A DNA stretch of 63,776 nt from Streptomyces caelestis (lineage in GTDB: Bacteria; Actinomycetota; Actinomycetes; Streptomycetales; Streptomycetaceae): positions 1 through 63,776 of the forward strand of contig NZ_LGCN01000222.1 in NCBI RefSeq assembly GCF_001279005.1. Reading direction: 5' to 3'. Each line of letters starts with the position of its first letter. Position 1 is the first letter of the stretch. The notes under the pieces were generated by a model, which made no database searches, had not been told where the DNA came from, and saw only the letters and a list, made by a program, of their open reading frames with translations. This document shows positions 1 through 8,747 of this stretch, piece by piece. A program made the position numbers and the translations under genes.

Positions 1-1790
1 TCCACGCGCACCTTCCGGTCCGCGCCGCTGCGCACCCGCGCCGACGACCCGTACACCCCGCGGAAATCCATCCCCGCCGAGTACGTCGGCACCCCGACCG
101 TCCGGGCCTTCGCCGCGTTGTTCACCGCGACGACGTACTCGACCTGCTTCCTCAGGTCGGTGCGCGAGAACGCGTACACACCCGGACCGTCGTCGGCGTA
201 CCGCTCCTCCTGCACACCGTCACGCAACGCCGGATGACGCTTCGTCAGCTGTGAAAGGGAAGCGATCGCCTTGTACAGCGGATGTCTCGGGTCGTACGCG
301 TCCGAGGCATGCGTACGCTCCGTGCCGATCTGGTCGTCGTCCAGGTACTCCGGGACCTTCGACGCGAACAGCGTCTGCCGGGCGTACACGTCGTCCGCCG
401 ATCCGGTGAAGCCCTGCTCGTCACCCGCGTAGATCACCGGATTGCCGCGCGACAGGAACATCAGCTCGTGCGCGAACCGGTCACGGCGCAGCAGCTCGGC
501 ATCGTCCGCGCCCGGGTTGTCCTGACTGATGAAGCTCCCGATGCGCCCCATGTCGTGACTGCCCAGGAAGGTCACCTCGCCGTAGGCGTTGGCCTTGTCC
601 GTGGTGTAGCGGTGGTCCTGGGCCAGGACGTGCACGAGGTCGCGTGTGGGGCCGCCGCGCGACGCGTAGTTGCGGAGCGCGGCCTGCATCGGGAAGTCGA
701 GGGTGGCGTCGAGTCTGCCCTCGGTCAGGTAGGGCGCCATGACGACGGGGTCGGCCGAGAAGGCCTCCGCGAAGATGAAGAAGTCCCGCTTCCCCTGCCG
801 GGCCGCGTAGGCGTCCAGCGCCGTGGCCCACTGGGTCCAGAAGGCCATGTTGACGTTCTTCGCCGTGTCGACGCGGAAGCCGTCGATGCCGAAGTCCTTG
901 ACCCACGCCTCGTAGATCCGCCGCATGCCCTCGACGACCTCGGGCCGTTCGGTCCACAGGTCGTCGTTGCCCTTGAAGTCGCCGTACAGGGCGCTCTCGC
1001 CGGCGAAGGTGGAGTCTCCCCGGTTGTGGTACATCGTGGGGTCGTTGAGCCACGCCGGCACCTTGGTGTCGTGCTCGCCGGGGCGGGGGCGCGGCGTGTA
1101 CGGGAAGCCGTCCTCGTCGACCTCGCGCATGCCGGAGCTGTCGTCGAAGGGGCGGCCCTCGGCGTCCAGGTAGGGGAACGCGCCCTTGGAGCGGTAGCCG
1201 TACGTCTTCTCCGCGTAGTCGACGGTGTCGGCGGTGTGGTTGGTGATGACGTCGAAGAAGACCTTCATGCCCTTGGCGTGGGCCTTGTCGACGAGTTCCG
1301 CCAGTTCGGCGTTGGTGCCGAAGTGCGGGTCGACCCGGGTGAAGTCGGTGATGGAGTAGCCGTGGTAGCTGGCCATCTCGGTGCCGCTCATGGTCTGCAC
1401 GGGCCGGTTCTTGAAGACCGGGGCCATCCAGAGGGCGGTGGTGCCCAGGCCCTTGATGTAGTCGAGCTTCTCGATCAGGCCCCTCAGGTCACCGCCCTGG
1501 TAGAAGTGCTTGTCGGTCGGGTCGTGGCCGGTCCGCGAGCGGCCGCCGGTCAGGCCTCCCTCGTCGTTGGAGGTGGTCCCGTTGGCGAAGCGGTCGGGCA
1601 GCACCAGGTAGAACTGCTCGCGCGACGGGGCGGGGCGTGCCGGTGTGCGGGCGAGCGCGTGATCGGACGGCGGTCGCGGGGTCGCGGCGTCCGCGGACGG
1701 GGTGGTGGACGGGAGGGCCGGCAGCACGGACAGGATCAGTGCGACGGCCGACAATCGGGCGGTTCTGCGCCGGGACGGTAAACCGGTCAT
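1..1790 (-). CDS. pulA: Secreted alpha-amylase/pullulanase, GH13 (3' end outside window)
   Basis: The reading frame runs off the left edge, so only the first 596 or so codons are present. The start is ATG at 1790, preceded on the minus strand by AGGAGAAG. A signal peptide with an Arg-rich head and Leu/Val-rich core is followed by a catalytic GH13 domain beginning about residue 60 (FYLVLPDRFANG). The nucleophile Asp lies in DGFRVDTAKN (about residue 308), the acid Glu in FIFAEAFS, and the third acid in FLGSHDMGR. The N-terminal half matches the amylase-like module of large Streptomyces bifunctional alpha-amylase/pullulanases found next to aglA-malGFE; whether a pullulanase module follows cannot be seen. 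It should cut extracellular starch or pullulan into maltodextrins for MalEFG. Codon 4 is TTA (1779-1781), a rare leucine codon that makes translation depend on the bldA tRNA. Confidence 0.88.
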   Translation of the reverse strand, partial: MTGLPSRRRTARLSAVALILSVLPALPSTTPSADAATPRPPSDHALARTPARPAPSREQFYLVLPDRFANGTTSNDEGGLTGGRSRTGHDPTDKHFYQGGDLRGLIEKLDYIKGLGTTALWMAPVFKNRPVQTMSGTEMASYHGYSITDFTRVDPHFGTNAELAELVDKAHAKGMKVFFDVITNHTADTVDYAEKTYGYRSKGAFPYLDAEGRPFDDSSGMREVDEDGFPYTPRPRPGEHDTKVPAWLNDPTMYHNRGDSTFAGESALYGDFKGNDDLWTERPEVVEGMRRIYEAWVKDFGIDGFRVDTAKNVNMAFWTQWATALDAYAARQGKRDFFIFAEAFSADPVVMAPYLTEGRLDATLDFPMQAALRNYASRGGPTRDLVHVLAQDHRYTTDKANAYGEVTFLGSHDMGRIGSFISQDNPGADDAELLRRDRFAHELMFLSRGNPVIYAGDEQGFTGSADDVYARQTLFASKVPEYLDDDQIGTERTHASDAYDPRHPLYKAIASLSQLTKRHPALRDGVQEERYADDGPGVYAFSRTDLRKQVEYVVAVNNAAKARTVGVPTYSAGMDFRGVYGSSARVRSGADRKVRV

Positions 1791-1867
1791 GGGGCCTTTC
1801 TTCTCCTCACCGGTCGAACGGGACGGGCCGCCCGGTACGCGGCGGCGAAAGCCGGCGCGGACAAGGC

Positions 1868-1909
1868 GGGCCGCCCGGTGCGCCTTGGGGGAGGCGGACC
1901 GGGCGGTCC
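1868..1909 (-). terminator. Inverted repeat downstream of the CBM20 amylase
   Basis: Arms GGGCCGCCCGGT (1868-1879) and ACCGGGCGGTCC (1898-1909) pair at 11 of 12 positions around an 18-base loop. It lies just after the stop of the amylase at 1940 and before the start of the next gene. There is no T-run, which is usual for Streptomyces terminators. Confidence 0.5.
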
Positions 1910-1939
1910 TTCGGCGGCGAGACGGAGCGTTTGCCTGGT

Positions 1940-3646
1940 TCAGCTGCGCCAGGAGTCGCTCAGCAGCGTCTTGCCGCTGGTCGGGACGGTGGCGGTGCGG
2001 TTGCCGCCGCTCTCCCAGGTGACCTTGCCGGAGGCGTCCTTGCGCAGGTACTTGTACGCGAAGGAGGTGCCGGCCGGGAGGGCGACGTCGAGCTTCCACA
2101 CGGGGTAGCTCGCCGGGTCGAGCTTGAGGGCGGCGGCGGGGTTCCAGCTGCCGAGCGCGGCGTTGTCGCCGGTGACGTAGATGTTCTCGCCCCAGGCGGT
2201 GGTGGCGTCGACGCTGAACGAGGCGCCGGCCTTGGCCTCGGGGTCCGGGTTCGGGCCGGGGCCGGTGTCGGAGCAGCTGGTCGCCCCCGTGTGCAGGGCG
2301 AGCGCCGTGTTGCCGCCGAGGGTCGCGGTGAACTGCCCGGAGCCGTTCACGGTGACGGGCTTGCCGCTCTGGACGTCGCAGTAGGTGCCGGCGGGCAGCG
2401 ACGTCTGGAAGGTGCGGTTGAGCGAGCCGGACTCGTGGTTGATCGCGACGTAGGCCTTGTCGCCGCGGCCGAAGGCGATGGCGTTGTTGCCGTTGTCCCA
2501 CCAGTTGGTGACGCCCGCGCTGCCGGCGGTGTTGCGGAACTTGACCATGCTCGCGATCTCGCGCCAGGCGTGCTGGCACTTCCACCCGTCGGTGTAACAG
2601 GCTTTGACCTGGCCGTTGTTGGGGCCGCCCGCGTCGTTGCTGAACTCGTAGCCGGAGTGGACGTCCGGTGAGCCGTACGGCCAGGCCAGCATGAAGACGT
2701 GGGCGAGGGTGTAGTTGGCCCCGTCCTTGTAGGTCAGCGTCGTGTTGTGGCGCTCGGTGTCGTGGTTGGTCACGAAGGTGGCGGCCTTGCCGCTGGGGAC
2801 GTAGCCCCAGGCCTCCCCGAAGTTCTTCAGGTACGCCAGCTTCTCGCCGGAGAAGATGCGCTTCAGGTCCTTGGCGAAGGAGAACTCCTGGACGTCACCG
2901 ATGCCGGTGTACTGGCCGGGCTGCACGGCCTCGCCGGGCGCCCCGATGGTCTCCTGCTTCCAGTAGACACCCGGGTTGCTGAGCCGGCCCTTGATGTTGG
3001 CGAGGTCACCCGGTGGAATGTGCTTGGCCGCGTCGACGCGGAAGCCGTCCGCCCCGAGGGACAGCAGGTCGTTCAGGTATCCGGCGATCGTCTTGCGGAC
3101 GTACTCCTCGCCGGTGTCCAGGTCGGGCAGGCCGGACAGTTCGCAGTGGTGGACGTTCCAGCTGTCCCCGTAGTTGTCGATGTCCCTCGTGCAGTCGTCC
3201 AGGTCGGACGACGAGTACAGGCCGGGATAGTTGTACTTGCTGTAGGAGGAACCCGCGGTTCCGGTGCCGGCGCTGTTGGCCATGTGGTTGATGACCGTGT
3301 CGACGACGACCTTGACGCCGGCGGCGTGGCACGTGTCGATCATGTTCTTGAAGGCGGTCCGGTCGCCCAGCCTCGTGCCGATCTTGTAGCTGACGGGCTG
3401 GTACGCGGTCCACCACTGCGGCCCCTGGACCCGCTCGTTCGGCGGCGACACCTGCACGTACCCGTACCCGGCCGGCCCGAGGTCGTCGGTACAGGCCTTG
3501 GCGACGGAGTCGAAGTTCCACTCGAACATCACGGCGGTGACGTCCTTGTCGCCGGGCGGGTCCGCCTGCGCGGTCCCGGGTGCCGTGACGACCACAGCGG
3601 CTCCCGCCACGAGGGCGAGTGCAGTGGCCACGGTCTTGTTGGCCAT
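1940..3646 (-). CDS. Secreted alpha-amylase, GH13 with C-terminal CBM20
   Basis: 568 residues from ATG at 3646, which has an excellent GGAGGAACT ribosome site; the longer frame upstream has no such support. A signal peptide ([15 protein letters not shown], cleavage probably after AQA) precedes a classical Streptomyces GH13 amylase. Catalytic motifs seen are [11 protein letters not shown] (nucleophile), the [13 protein letters not shown] segment carrying the acid Glu, and FVTNHDTER. After about residue 460 comes a Pro/Gly linker ([12 protein letters not shown]) and a CBM20 starch-binding domain ([14 protein letters not shown]). It hydrolyses starch outside the cell. It is separately transcribed from its own 413-base upstream region, which carries two maltose-operator-like sequences. 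It could play the part of the inhibitor-tolerant amylases of acarbose producers, but sequence alone does not show tolerance. Confidence 0.93.
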   Translation of the reverse strand: MANKTVATALALVAGAAVVVTAPGTAQADPPGDKDVTAVMFEWNFDSVAKACTDDLGPAGYGYVQVSPPNERVQGPQWWTAYQPVSYKIGTRLGDRTAFKNMIDTCHAAGVKVVVDTVINHMANSAGTGTAGSSYSKYNYPGLYSSSDLDDCTRDIDNYGDSWNVHHCELSGLPDLDTGEEYVRKTIAGYLNDLLSLGADGFRVDAAKHIPPGDLANIKGRLSNPGVYWKQETIGAPGEAVQPGQYTGIGDVQEFSFAKDLKRIFSGEKLAYLKNFGEAWGYVPSGKAATFVTNHDTERHNTTLTYKDGANYTLAHVFMLAWPYGSPDVHSGYEFSNDAGGPNNGQVKACYTDGWKCQHAWREIASMVKFRNTAGSAGVTNWWDNGNNAIAFGRGDKAYVAINHESGSLNRTFQTSLPAGTYCDVQSGKPVTVNGSGQFTATLGGNTALALHTGATSCSDTGPGPNPDPEAKAGASFSVDATTAWGENIYVTGDNAALGSWNPAAALKLDPASYPVWKLDVALPAGTSFAYKYLRKDASGKVTWESGGNRTATVPTSGKTLLSDSWRS

Positions 3647-3724
3647 AGTTCCTCCTGATCCACCTGATGCGGATGAGAGGCCTTCACGCAGCAACGCGCC
3701 TTGCCCGGCAGGCCTGTGGGGGGT

Positions 3725-3755
3725 CTTGCTGAAACACGTCAGCAAGTTGTTGCGA
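3725..3755. promoter_or_regulatory. Maltose-type operator, perfect inverted repeat, upstream of amylase
   Basis: CTTGCTGA (3725-3732), six bases, then TCAGCAAG (3739-3746) is a perfect 8-base inverted repeat, followed by TTGTTGCGA. The same TTGTTGCGA word recurs, inverted, in the rfbA/aminotransferase promoter near 13700. LacI-family MalR proteins of Streptomyces bind TTGC/GCAA-rich repeats, so this is a probable site for one of the two LacI regulators in the window. Confidence 0.6.
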
Positions 3756-3860
3756 TCGAGACCGTACGAGCCCCCTCATCATCGGTCAACCCTTCACGAC
3801 GGGACTCTTGGTTCTCCCTCCGGAAACCTCAACATCACTGGAACAGAGGCACATTGATGT

Positions 3861-3889
3861 CCTGCAAAGTCTTTCGCAAGCGTTTCAGA
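3861..3889. promoter_or_regulatory. Second maltose-type operator-like element
   Basis: The element contains CTGCAAAG, TTTCGCAAG and CGTTTCAGA in direct succession. The complementary strand of 13712-13739 shows a closely similar order of words (CTGCAAGA, TTTGCGG, CGTTTCAGA). It lies 215 bases upstream of the amylase start, beyond the perfect repeat at 3725, so the amylase may be controlled through two sites. Inferred from sequence similarity only. Confidence 0.45.
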
Positions 3890-3985
3890 GGTGTTACGTT
3901 CAATCACCGTCCGGTCCGGCGGTCCGGAGGCCTCGGCAGTTGTCCGGGCCCACGCGCCCGGCCCGCCGGACCGGACTCCAGCCGG

Positions 3986-4040
3986 GGCTCCGCAGCCTTC
4001 ATGCCGCCCCGCAGCCCCGACCAGGGCCGGCTGCGGAGCC
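3986..4040 (-). terminator. Perfect 12-base hairpin after the mal operon
   Basis: GGCTCCGCAGCC (3986-3997) and GGCTGCGGAGCC (4029-4040) are exact inverted copies with a 31-base loop that itself contains GC-rich pairing. It lies immediately beyond the stop of the last mal-operon gene (LacI regulator, ends 4060), where a terminator is expected. Confidence 0.65.
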
Positions 4041-4059
4041 TCTCCCCGGGCCGGTGTGC

Positions 4060-5109
4060 TCATCCGCCGCGCCGCGCCGTGGAACCGCGCACGACCAGCT
4101 CCGGCTGGAAGACGAACTCGGTCCGCTGGACGGGTGTTCCGCCGACCTCCTCCAGCAGTGCCCCCACCGCCGCGGTCGCCATCGCCTGCACCGGCTGACG
4201 CACGGTGGTGAGCGGTGGGTCGGTGAACGGGATCAGCGGCGAGTCGTCGAACCCGATCACCGAGACGTCGTGCGGAACCGACAGGCCCCGTTCGCGCACC
4301 GCGCGGATCGCCCCCAGGGCCATCAGATCACTGCCGCAGACCAGGCCGGTGCACCCCCTGTCCAGCAGCGCCGCCGCGGCCGCGTGGCCTCCCTCCACCG
4401 TGAACAGGGTGCGCTCGATGTGCGCTTCGGCCTCTTCCGCCCGCATCCCGCAGAAGGAGCGCACGGCCGCGAGGAAGCCCTCGGCCTTGCGCCGCGACGG
4501 CACGAAACGGGTGGGGCCGACGGCCAGTCCGACCCTCGTGTGCCCCAGGTCGGCCAGGTGCCGCACCGCCATCCGTACCGCGGACCGGTCGTCGGACGAC
4601 ACGAAGGACGCCGTGATGCGCTCGTTGTAGCCGTTCACCAGGACGAACGGCAGTCCTCGGGAGGCGAGTTTGTGGTACCGGACCGGGTCGGCCGTCGTGT
4701 CCGCGTGCAGCCCGGACAGGAAGACGATGCCCGTGACGCCCCGGTCCTCCATCTGCTCCACCAGTTCGTCCTCGGTGGACCCGCCGGGCATCTGCGTGCA
4801 CAGCACGGGCGTGTATCCGTGCCCGGCCAGCACCTGCTCGATGACCTGGGCGAAAGCCGGGAAGATCGGGTTCGTGAGCTCCGGGATCACCAGCCCGATC
4901 AGGCCGGCGCTGCGCTGGCGCAGCCGTACGGGCCGCTCGTAGCCGAGTACGTCGAGCGCGGCCACCACCCGCCGCCGGGTGGCGGGGGCGACGCCGGGTT
5001 TCCCGTTGAGCACGCGGCTCGCCGTGGCTTCGCTCACCCCGGCCTGCGCGGCGATGTCGGTGAGCCGCGGGGTGCCGTGCTCGGCACCCCGCGTCAGGGA
5101 GAGGGTCAC
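4060..5109 (-). CDS. LacI-family maltose-type repressor (paralogue 1)
   Basis: 349 residues. The start is GTG at 5109, whose last two bases overlap the aglA stop (GTGA), so it is translationally coupled to aglA; the longer upstream frame is aglA antiframe sequence. The N-terminal helix-turn-helix reads RLTDIAAQAGVSEATASRVLNG, with the LacI hinge following, and a periplasmic-binding-protein-like effector domain runs from about residue 65. It closely resembles the divergent malR at 10266 (shared GGSTEDEL, GLHADTTAD, FVLVNG, GFDDSPLI and LVVRGSTA segments). Its KPGVA sequence after the HTH is nearer to what I remember of the standard Streptomyces MalR than that of the other copy. Being the last gene of the malE operon, it would be autoregulated. 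Likely effector is maltose or a maltodextrin; an acarviosyl compound is possible but unproven. Confidence 0.88.
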   Translation of the reverse strand: MTLSLTRGAEHGTPRLTDIAAQAGVSEATASRVLNGKPGVAPATRRRVVAALDVLGYERPVRLRQRSAGLIGLVIPELTNPIFPAFAQVIEQVLAGHGYTPVLCTQMPGGSTEDELVEQMEDRGVTGIVFLSGLHADTTADPVRYHKLASRGLPFVLVNGYNERITASFVSSDDRSAVRMAVRHLADLGHTRVGLAVGPTRFVPSRRKAEGFLAAVRSFCGMRAEEAEAHIERTLFTVEGGHAAAAALLDRGCTGLVCGSDLMALGAIRAVRERGLSVPHDVSVIGFDDSPLIPFTDPPLTTVRQPVQAMATAAVGALLEEVGGTPVQRTEFVFQPELVVRGSTARRGG

Positions 5110-6791
5110 ACCGCCCACCAGACGGTGCTGTCCGCGGGGAGCCCGGCCGCGTCGCCCTCGGTCACCGGCTCGCAGCTGCTGAGCAGCGGCCGCCCCTGCG
5201 GGGTCCACCGCACCGGCGCACCGGTCAGGTTGACGGTGCAGACCAGGTCGCCGTCCCGGGCCTGGTCGCCCGGGCCCCGCGCGGTGCGGCGGAAGGCGAG
5301 GACGCCCTCGGGGGCCTCCAGCCACTCGACTCCGTCGCCGGCGCCCAGGGCGGGGTGCTCCCGGCGCAGTGCCAGGGCACTGCGGTAGAGCTCCAGCGTC
5401 GAGCCGGGGTCACCGGACTGCGCCTCGACCGACAGGTGCCTCCAGCTCTCCGGCTGCGGCAGCCAGCTCGGTCCGCCCGCGACGGGGCCGAAGCCGTACG
5501 GCGCCTCGGTCCCCGACCACGGGATCGGTACCCGGCAGCCGTCCCGCAGCCCGTCCTGCCCGTTGTCCCGGAAGAACGAGGGGTCCTGCCGCACCTCGTC
5601 CGGCAGGTCGGTCACCTCCGGCAGGCCGAGTTCCTCGCCCTGGTAGAGGTAGGCGGACCCGGGCAGGGCCAGCATCAGCAGCGTCGCCGCGCGGGCCCGG
5701 CGCGCCCCCTGCTCGGGACCGTCCACGGCGAGGCGGGTGGTGTGCCGGACGACGTCGTGGTTGGACAGCACCCAGGTGCTGGGCGCGCCCACCGGGCGCA
5801 TGGCGTCGAGGCAGTCGTCGATGGCCCGGCGCAGGGCGCCGGCGTCCCAGCCGGCCCCCAGGTAGTGGAAGTTGAACGCCTGGTGCAGCTCGTCCGCCCG
5901 CAGGTAGTTGGCCGTGCGCTCGGCGCTCGGTGTCCACGCCTCGGCGACGCCGATGCGCTCTCCCGGGTACTCGTCCAGGATCCTGCGCCAGGACCGGTAG
6001 ATCTCGTGCACGCCGTCCTGGTCGAAGAAGGGCAGGGACTGGGTGCCCAGCAGCTGCAGCTGTCCGGTGCGCCCCATGTCGGGCAGCCCCGCGGCCTTGA
6101 CCAGGCCGTGGGCGACGTCGACGCGGAAGCCGTCGACGCCCATGTCGAGCCAGTAGCGCAGGACGGAGCGGAACTCGTCCCGCACGGCCGGGTTGTCCCA
6201 GTTGAAGTCGGGCTGCTCGGGAGCGAAGAGGTGGAGGTACCACTCCCCCGGTGTGCCGTCCGGGTTCTTCGTGCGCGTCCAGGCGGGGCCGCCGAAGATG
6301 GACTCCCAGTCGTTGGGCGGAGCCTCACCGGCGGTCCCGCGTCCCGGCCGGAAGTGGAAGCGTTCGCGCAGCGGGGAGCCGGGGCCCTCGCGCAAGGCGC
6401 GCTGGAACCAGTCGTGCTGGTCCGAACAGTGGTTGGGGACCACGTCCACGATCACGCGCAGCCCCAGGGCGTGCGCGTCGCGGATCAGTTCGTCCGCGTC
6501 GAGCAGCGTGCCGAACACGGGGTCGACGGCCCGGTAGTCGGCGACGTCGTAGCCGCCGTCGGCCTGGGGCGAGACGTAGAAGGGGCTGAGCCAGACGGCG
6601 TCGACGCCGAGGTCCCTCAGGTACGGCAGCCGGGAGCGGATGCCCTGGAGGTCGCCCACCCCGTCGCCGTCGCTGTCGGCGAAGCTGCGGGGATAGACCT
6701 GGTAGATCACGGCCTCCCGCCACCAGCCCGGACACTCGCCGGGACCGGAGGGTCGGGTACGGGTGCCGGGTTCGGCAAGGTACTGGGTCAT
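5106..6791 (-). CDS. aglA: Cytoplasmic alpha-glucosidase, GH13
   Basis: 561 residues from ATG at 6791 with AGGAG five bases upstream; no signal peptide. GH13 motifs are present: VDVVPNH, DGFRVDVAHGL (nucleophile), IGVAEAW (acid) and VLSNHDVVR. The WWREAVIYQVYPRSFAD opening is typical of oligo-1,6-glucosidase/alpha-glucosidase family members. It lies 26 bases after malG in the malE-malF-malG-aglA order known from Streptomyces, and would split imported maltose and maltodextrins to glucose. In a producer of an alpha-glucosidase inhibitor this enzyme is an obvious intracellular target, which gives the PfkB kinase of the adjacent cluster a possible protective role. Confidence 0.93.
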   Translation of the reverse strand: MTQYLAEPGTRTRPSGPGECPGWWREAVIYQVYPRSFADSDGDGVGDLQGIRSRLPYLRDLGVDAVWLSPFYVSPQADGGYDVADYRAVDPVFGTLLDADELIRDAHALGLRVIVDVVPNHCSDQHDWFQRALREGPGSPLRERFHFRPGRGTAGEAPPNDWESIFGGPAWTRTKNPDGTPGEWYLHLFAPEQPDFNWDNPAVRDEFRSVLRYWLDMGVDGFRVDVAHGLVKAAGLPDMGRTGQLQLLGTQSLPFFDQDGVHEIYRSWRRILDEYPGERIGVAEAWTPSAERTANYLRADELHQAFNFHYLGAGWDAGALRRAIDDCLDAMRPVGAPSTWVLSNHDVVRHTTRLAVDGPEQGARRARAATLLMLALPGSAYLYQGEELGLPEVTDLPDEVRQDPSFFRDNGQDGLRDGCRVPIPWSGTEAPYGFGPVAGGPSWLPQPESWRHLSVEAQSGDPGSTLELYRSALALRREHPALGAGDGVEWLEAPEGVLAFRRTARGPGDQARDGDLVCTVNLTGAPVRWTPQGRPLLSSCEPVTEGDAAGLPADSTVWWAV

Positions 6792-6817
6792 GGTTCTCCT
6801 GCCTGCGTTGGGGACGG

Positions 6818-7702
6818 TCAGGACTTGGTGGCGCCTGCGGTCAGGCCGGAGACGAGATGCCGCTGGACGAGTCCGAAGACGACCGCGGCGGGGACCGCGA
6901 TGATCACGGCGGCCGCGGTCAGCGCGCCCCAGTCGCTCGTGTACTGGTTGACGAACGTCTGGAGGCCCCCGGCGAGCGTGAGGTTCTCCTCGCCGGTCAT
7001 GAAGGCGGACGCGTAGGCCACTTCGCCCCAGCCGGTGATGAAGGTGTAGAAGGCGGTGACGGCGAGCCCCGGCTTGGCCAGGGGCAGCACCAGCCGCCAG
7101 AACGTGCCGAACGGGCTGAGTCCGTCGACCCGGCCGGCTTCGTCGATCTCGACCGGGATGCCGTCGAAGTAGCCCTTCATCATCCAGGCGCAGAACGGCA
7201 CGGCGACGGTGAGATAGGTGACGACCAGTCCGATCGGCTGGTTGAGCAGCCCGAGGCCGGCGAGCAGGTTGTACAGCGGCACGATGAGCACCGCGACCGG
7301 GAACATCTGGGTGAGCAGGAGCATCCACATCAGGGGGCGCATGCCGGGGAAGCGGAAACGGCTCACCGCGTAGCCGGTGGTGGCGGAGATGAAGACGCCG
7401 ATCAGCGTGGTCAGTCCGACGACCACCAGCGAGTTCTGCAGCCAGGACAGGAAGTCGGTGTCGCGTACGACATGGCTGTAGTTGCCGAACGTGAAGTCCT
7501 TGACGAGCGAGGTGTCGAACGCGTCGGTCTTCGGTTTGAAGGAGGTGGCCAGCAGCCACAGCGGGGGGAAGACCGCGACGACGGAGGCGGCCAGCAGGGT
7601 CAGGTGCAGTCCGAGCGAGGCCAGCGGGCCGCGCTCGCCGCGCTTGCGCGCGGAGGCCGGCTGCTCGGTGCGTACGGGGGTGCGCGTGATCGTGTCGGTC
7701 AC
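6818..7702 (-). CDS. malG: Maltodextrin ABC importer permease MalG
   Basis: 294 residues. The start is GTG at 7702, overlapping the malF stop (GTGA). Six hydrophobic segments follow a charged N-terminal tail, and the cytoplasmic EAA-type loop reads IDEAGRVDGLSPFGTFWRL. This is the contact with the ABC ATPase. No ATPase gene is in the operon; Streptomyces CUT1 importers usually share the distant MsiK ATPase. Paired with MalF and fed by the lipoprotein MalE. Confidence 0.93.
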   Translation of the reverse strand: MTDTITRTPVRTEQPASARKRGERGPLASLGLHLTLLAASVVAVFPPLWLLATSFKPKTDAFDTSLVKDFTFGNYSHVVRDTDFLSWLQNSLVVVGLTTLIGVFISATTGYAVSRFRFPGMRPLMWMLLLTQMFPVAVLIVPLYNLLAGLGLLNQPIGLVVTYLTVAVPFCAWMMKGYFDGIPVEIDEAGRVDGLSPFGTFWRLVLPLAKPGLAVTAFYTFITGWGEVAYASAFMTGEENLTLAGGLQTFVNQYTSDWGALTAAAVIIAVPAAVVFGLVQRHLVSGLTAGATKS

Positions 7703-8721
7703 CAGGTGTCTCCCTGCTTGCGCAGTGCGCGGCGGTAGGCCGCGGTGACGAGTGCCAGCAGGAGCAGGATCAGCACGCCCCAGGCGGCGGACGTGGAGTA
7801 GTCCCGCGGGCTGATGACGAAGGACAGGCGGTAGGCGTACGTCACCAGGATCTCGGTGGCGTCGCCCGGGCCGCCCCGGGTCAGCAGGAAGATCACCGGG
7901 AACATGTTGAAGGTCCAGATGGTGCTGAGCAGGACGACCGTGCTCGAGACGGACCGCAGTCCGGGCAGGGTGATGTGGCGGAAGCGCTGCCAGGGACCGG
8001 CCCCGTCCATCTCCGCGGCCTCGTAGAGGTCTCCGGGGATGGACTGCAGGCCGCCGAGGAGGGCGATGAGCATGAACGGCACGCCCACCCAGACGTTCAC
8101 CGCGATGACGGAGATCTTCGCCCAGGTGGGGTCGTTCAGCCAGGAGATCCGGTCGAACCCGGCGCCGGTGAGCAGTTCGTTGAACAGGCCGCTGCGCTCG
8201 TTGAACAGCAGGCGCCAGGTGAACACGGAGACGAACGCCGGTACCGCCCAGGGCAGGACCAGGGCCGTGCGGTACAGGGTGCGGCCCTTGAAGGTGCGGT
8301 TGAGCATGACGGCCAGGGCCAGCCCGAGGGCGAAGGAGAGCGCCACACAGCTGACCGTCCACACCACGGTCCAGCCGAGCCGGTCCCAGAAGACCCCGTC
8401 GCTGAGGATCGCCCGGTAGTTGGCGAGTCCGACGTGCTCGTACGTCGCGGGGATGTGGTTGACGCCGATGGTGCGCTCGACGTTGGCCTCGTTGGCGTCG
8501 GTGAAGGACAGCCAGACGCCGCGCGCGAGGGGGTATCCGATGATCACGCCGATCACGGCCACCACGGGGGCGACCATGCTCCAGGCGTACCAGTGGGTGG
8601 CCAGGGCCCTGCGCAGCCGCCCCGGGGTCCTGGGGTTCTTGCGGCCGGTGCGGTGGGCCCGGCCGCGGGCACCCTGGGTGCCCGCGGCCTTCGTCACCGG
8701 CCGGCCGGTCTCGACAGCCAT
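7699..8721 (-). CDS. malF: Maltodextrin ABC importer permease MalF
   Basis: 340 residues from ATG at 8721, 26 bases after malE; the long upstream frame is the malE antiframe. A basic tail of about 45 residues precedes roughly six membrane helices starting at YAWSMVAPVVAVIGV. The EAA loop is seen as LYEAAEMDGAGPWQRFRHI. CUT1-type sugar importer subunit, forming the channel with MalG. Gene order malE-malF-malG-aglA is the standard Streptomyces maltose operon. Confidence 0.93.
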   Translation of the reverse strand: MAVETGRPVTKAAGTQGARGRAHRTGRKNPRTPGRLRRALATHWYAWSMVAPVVAVIGVIIGYPLARGVWLSFTDANEANVERTIGVNHIPATYEHVGLANYRAILSDGVFWDRLGWTVVWTVSCVALSFALGLALAVMLNRTFKGRTLYRTALVLPWAVPAFVSVFTWRLLFNERSGLFNELLTGAGFDRISWLNDPTWAKISVIAVNVWVGVPFMLIALLGGLQSIPGDLYEAAEMDGAGPWQRFRHITLPGLRSVSSTVVLLSTIWTFNMFPVIFLLTRGGPGDATEILVTYAYRLSFVISPRDYSTSAAWGVLILLLLALVTAAYRRALRKQGDTW

Positions 8722-8747
8722 GGGTCGTCGGTCCGCCTTCCCGTGGC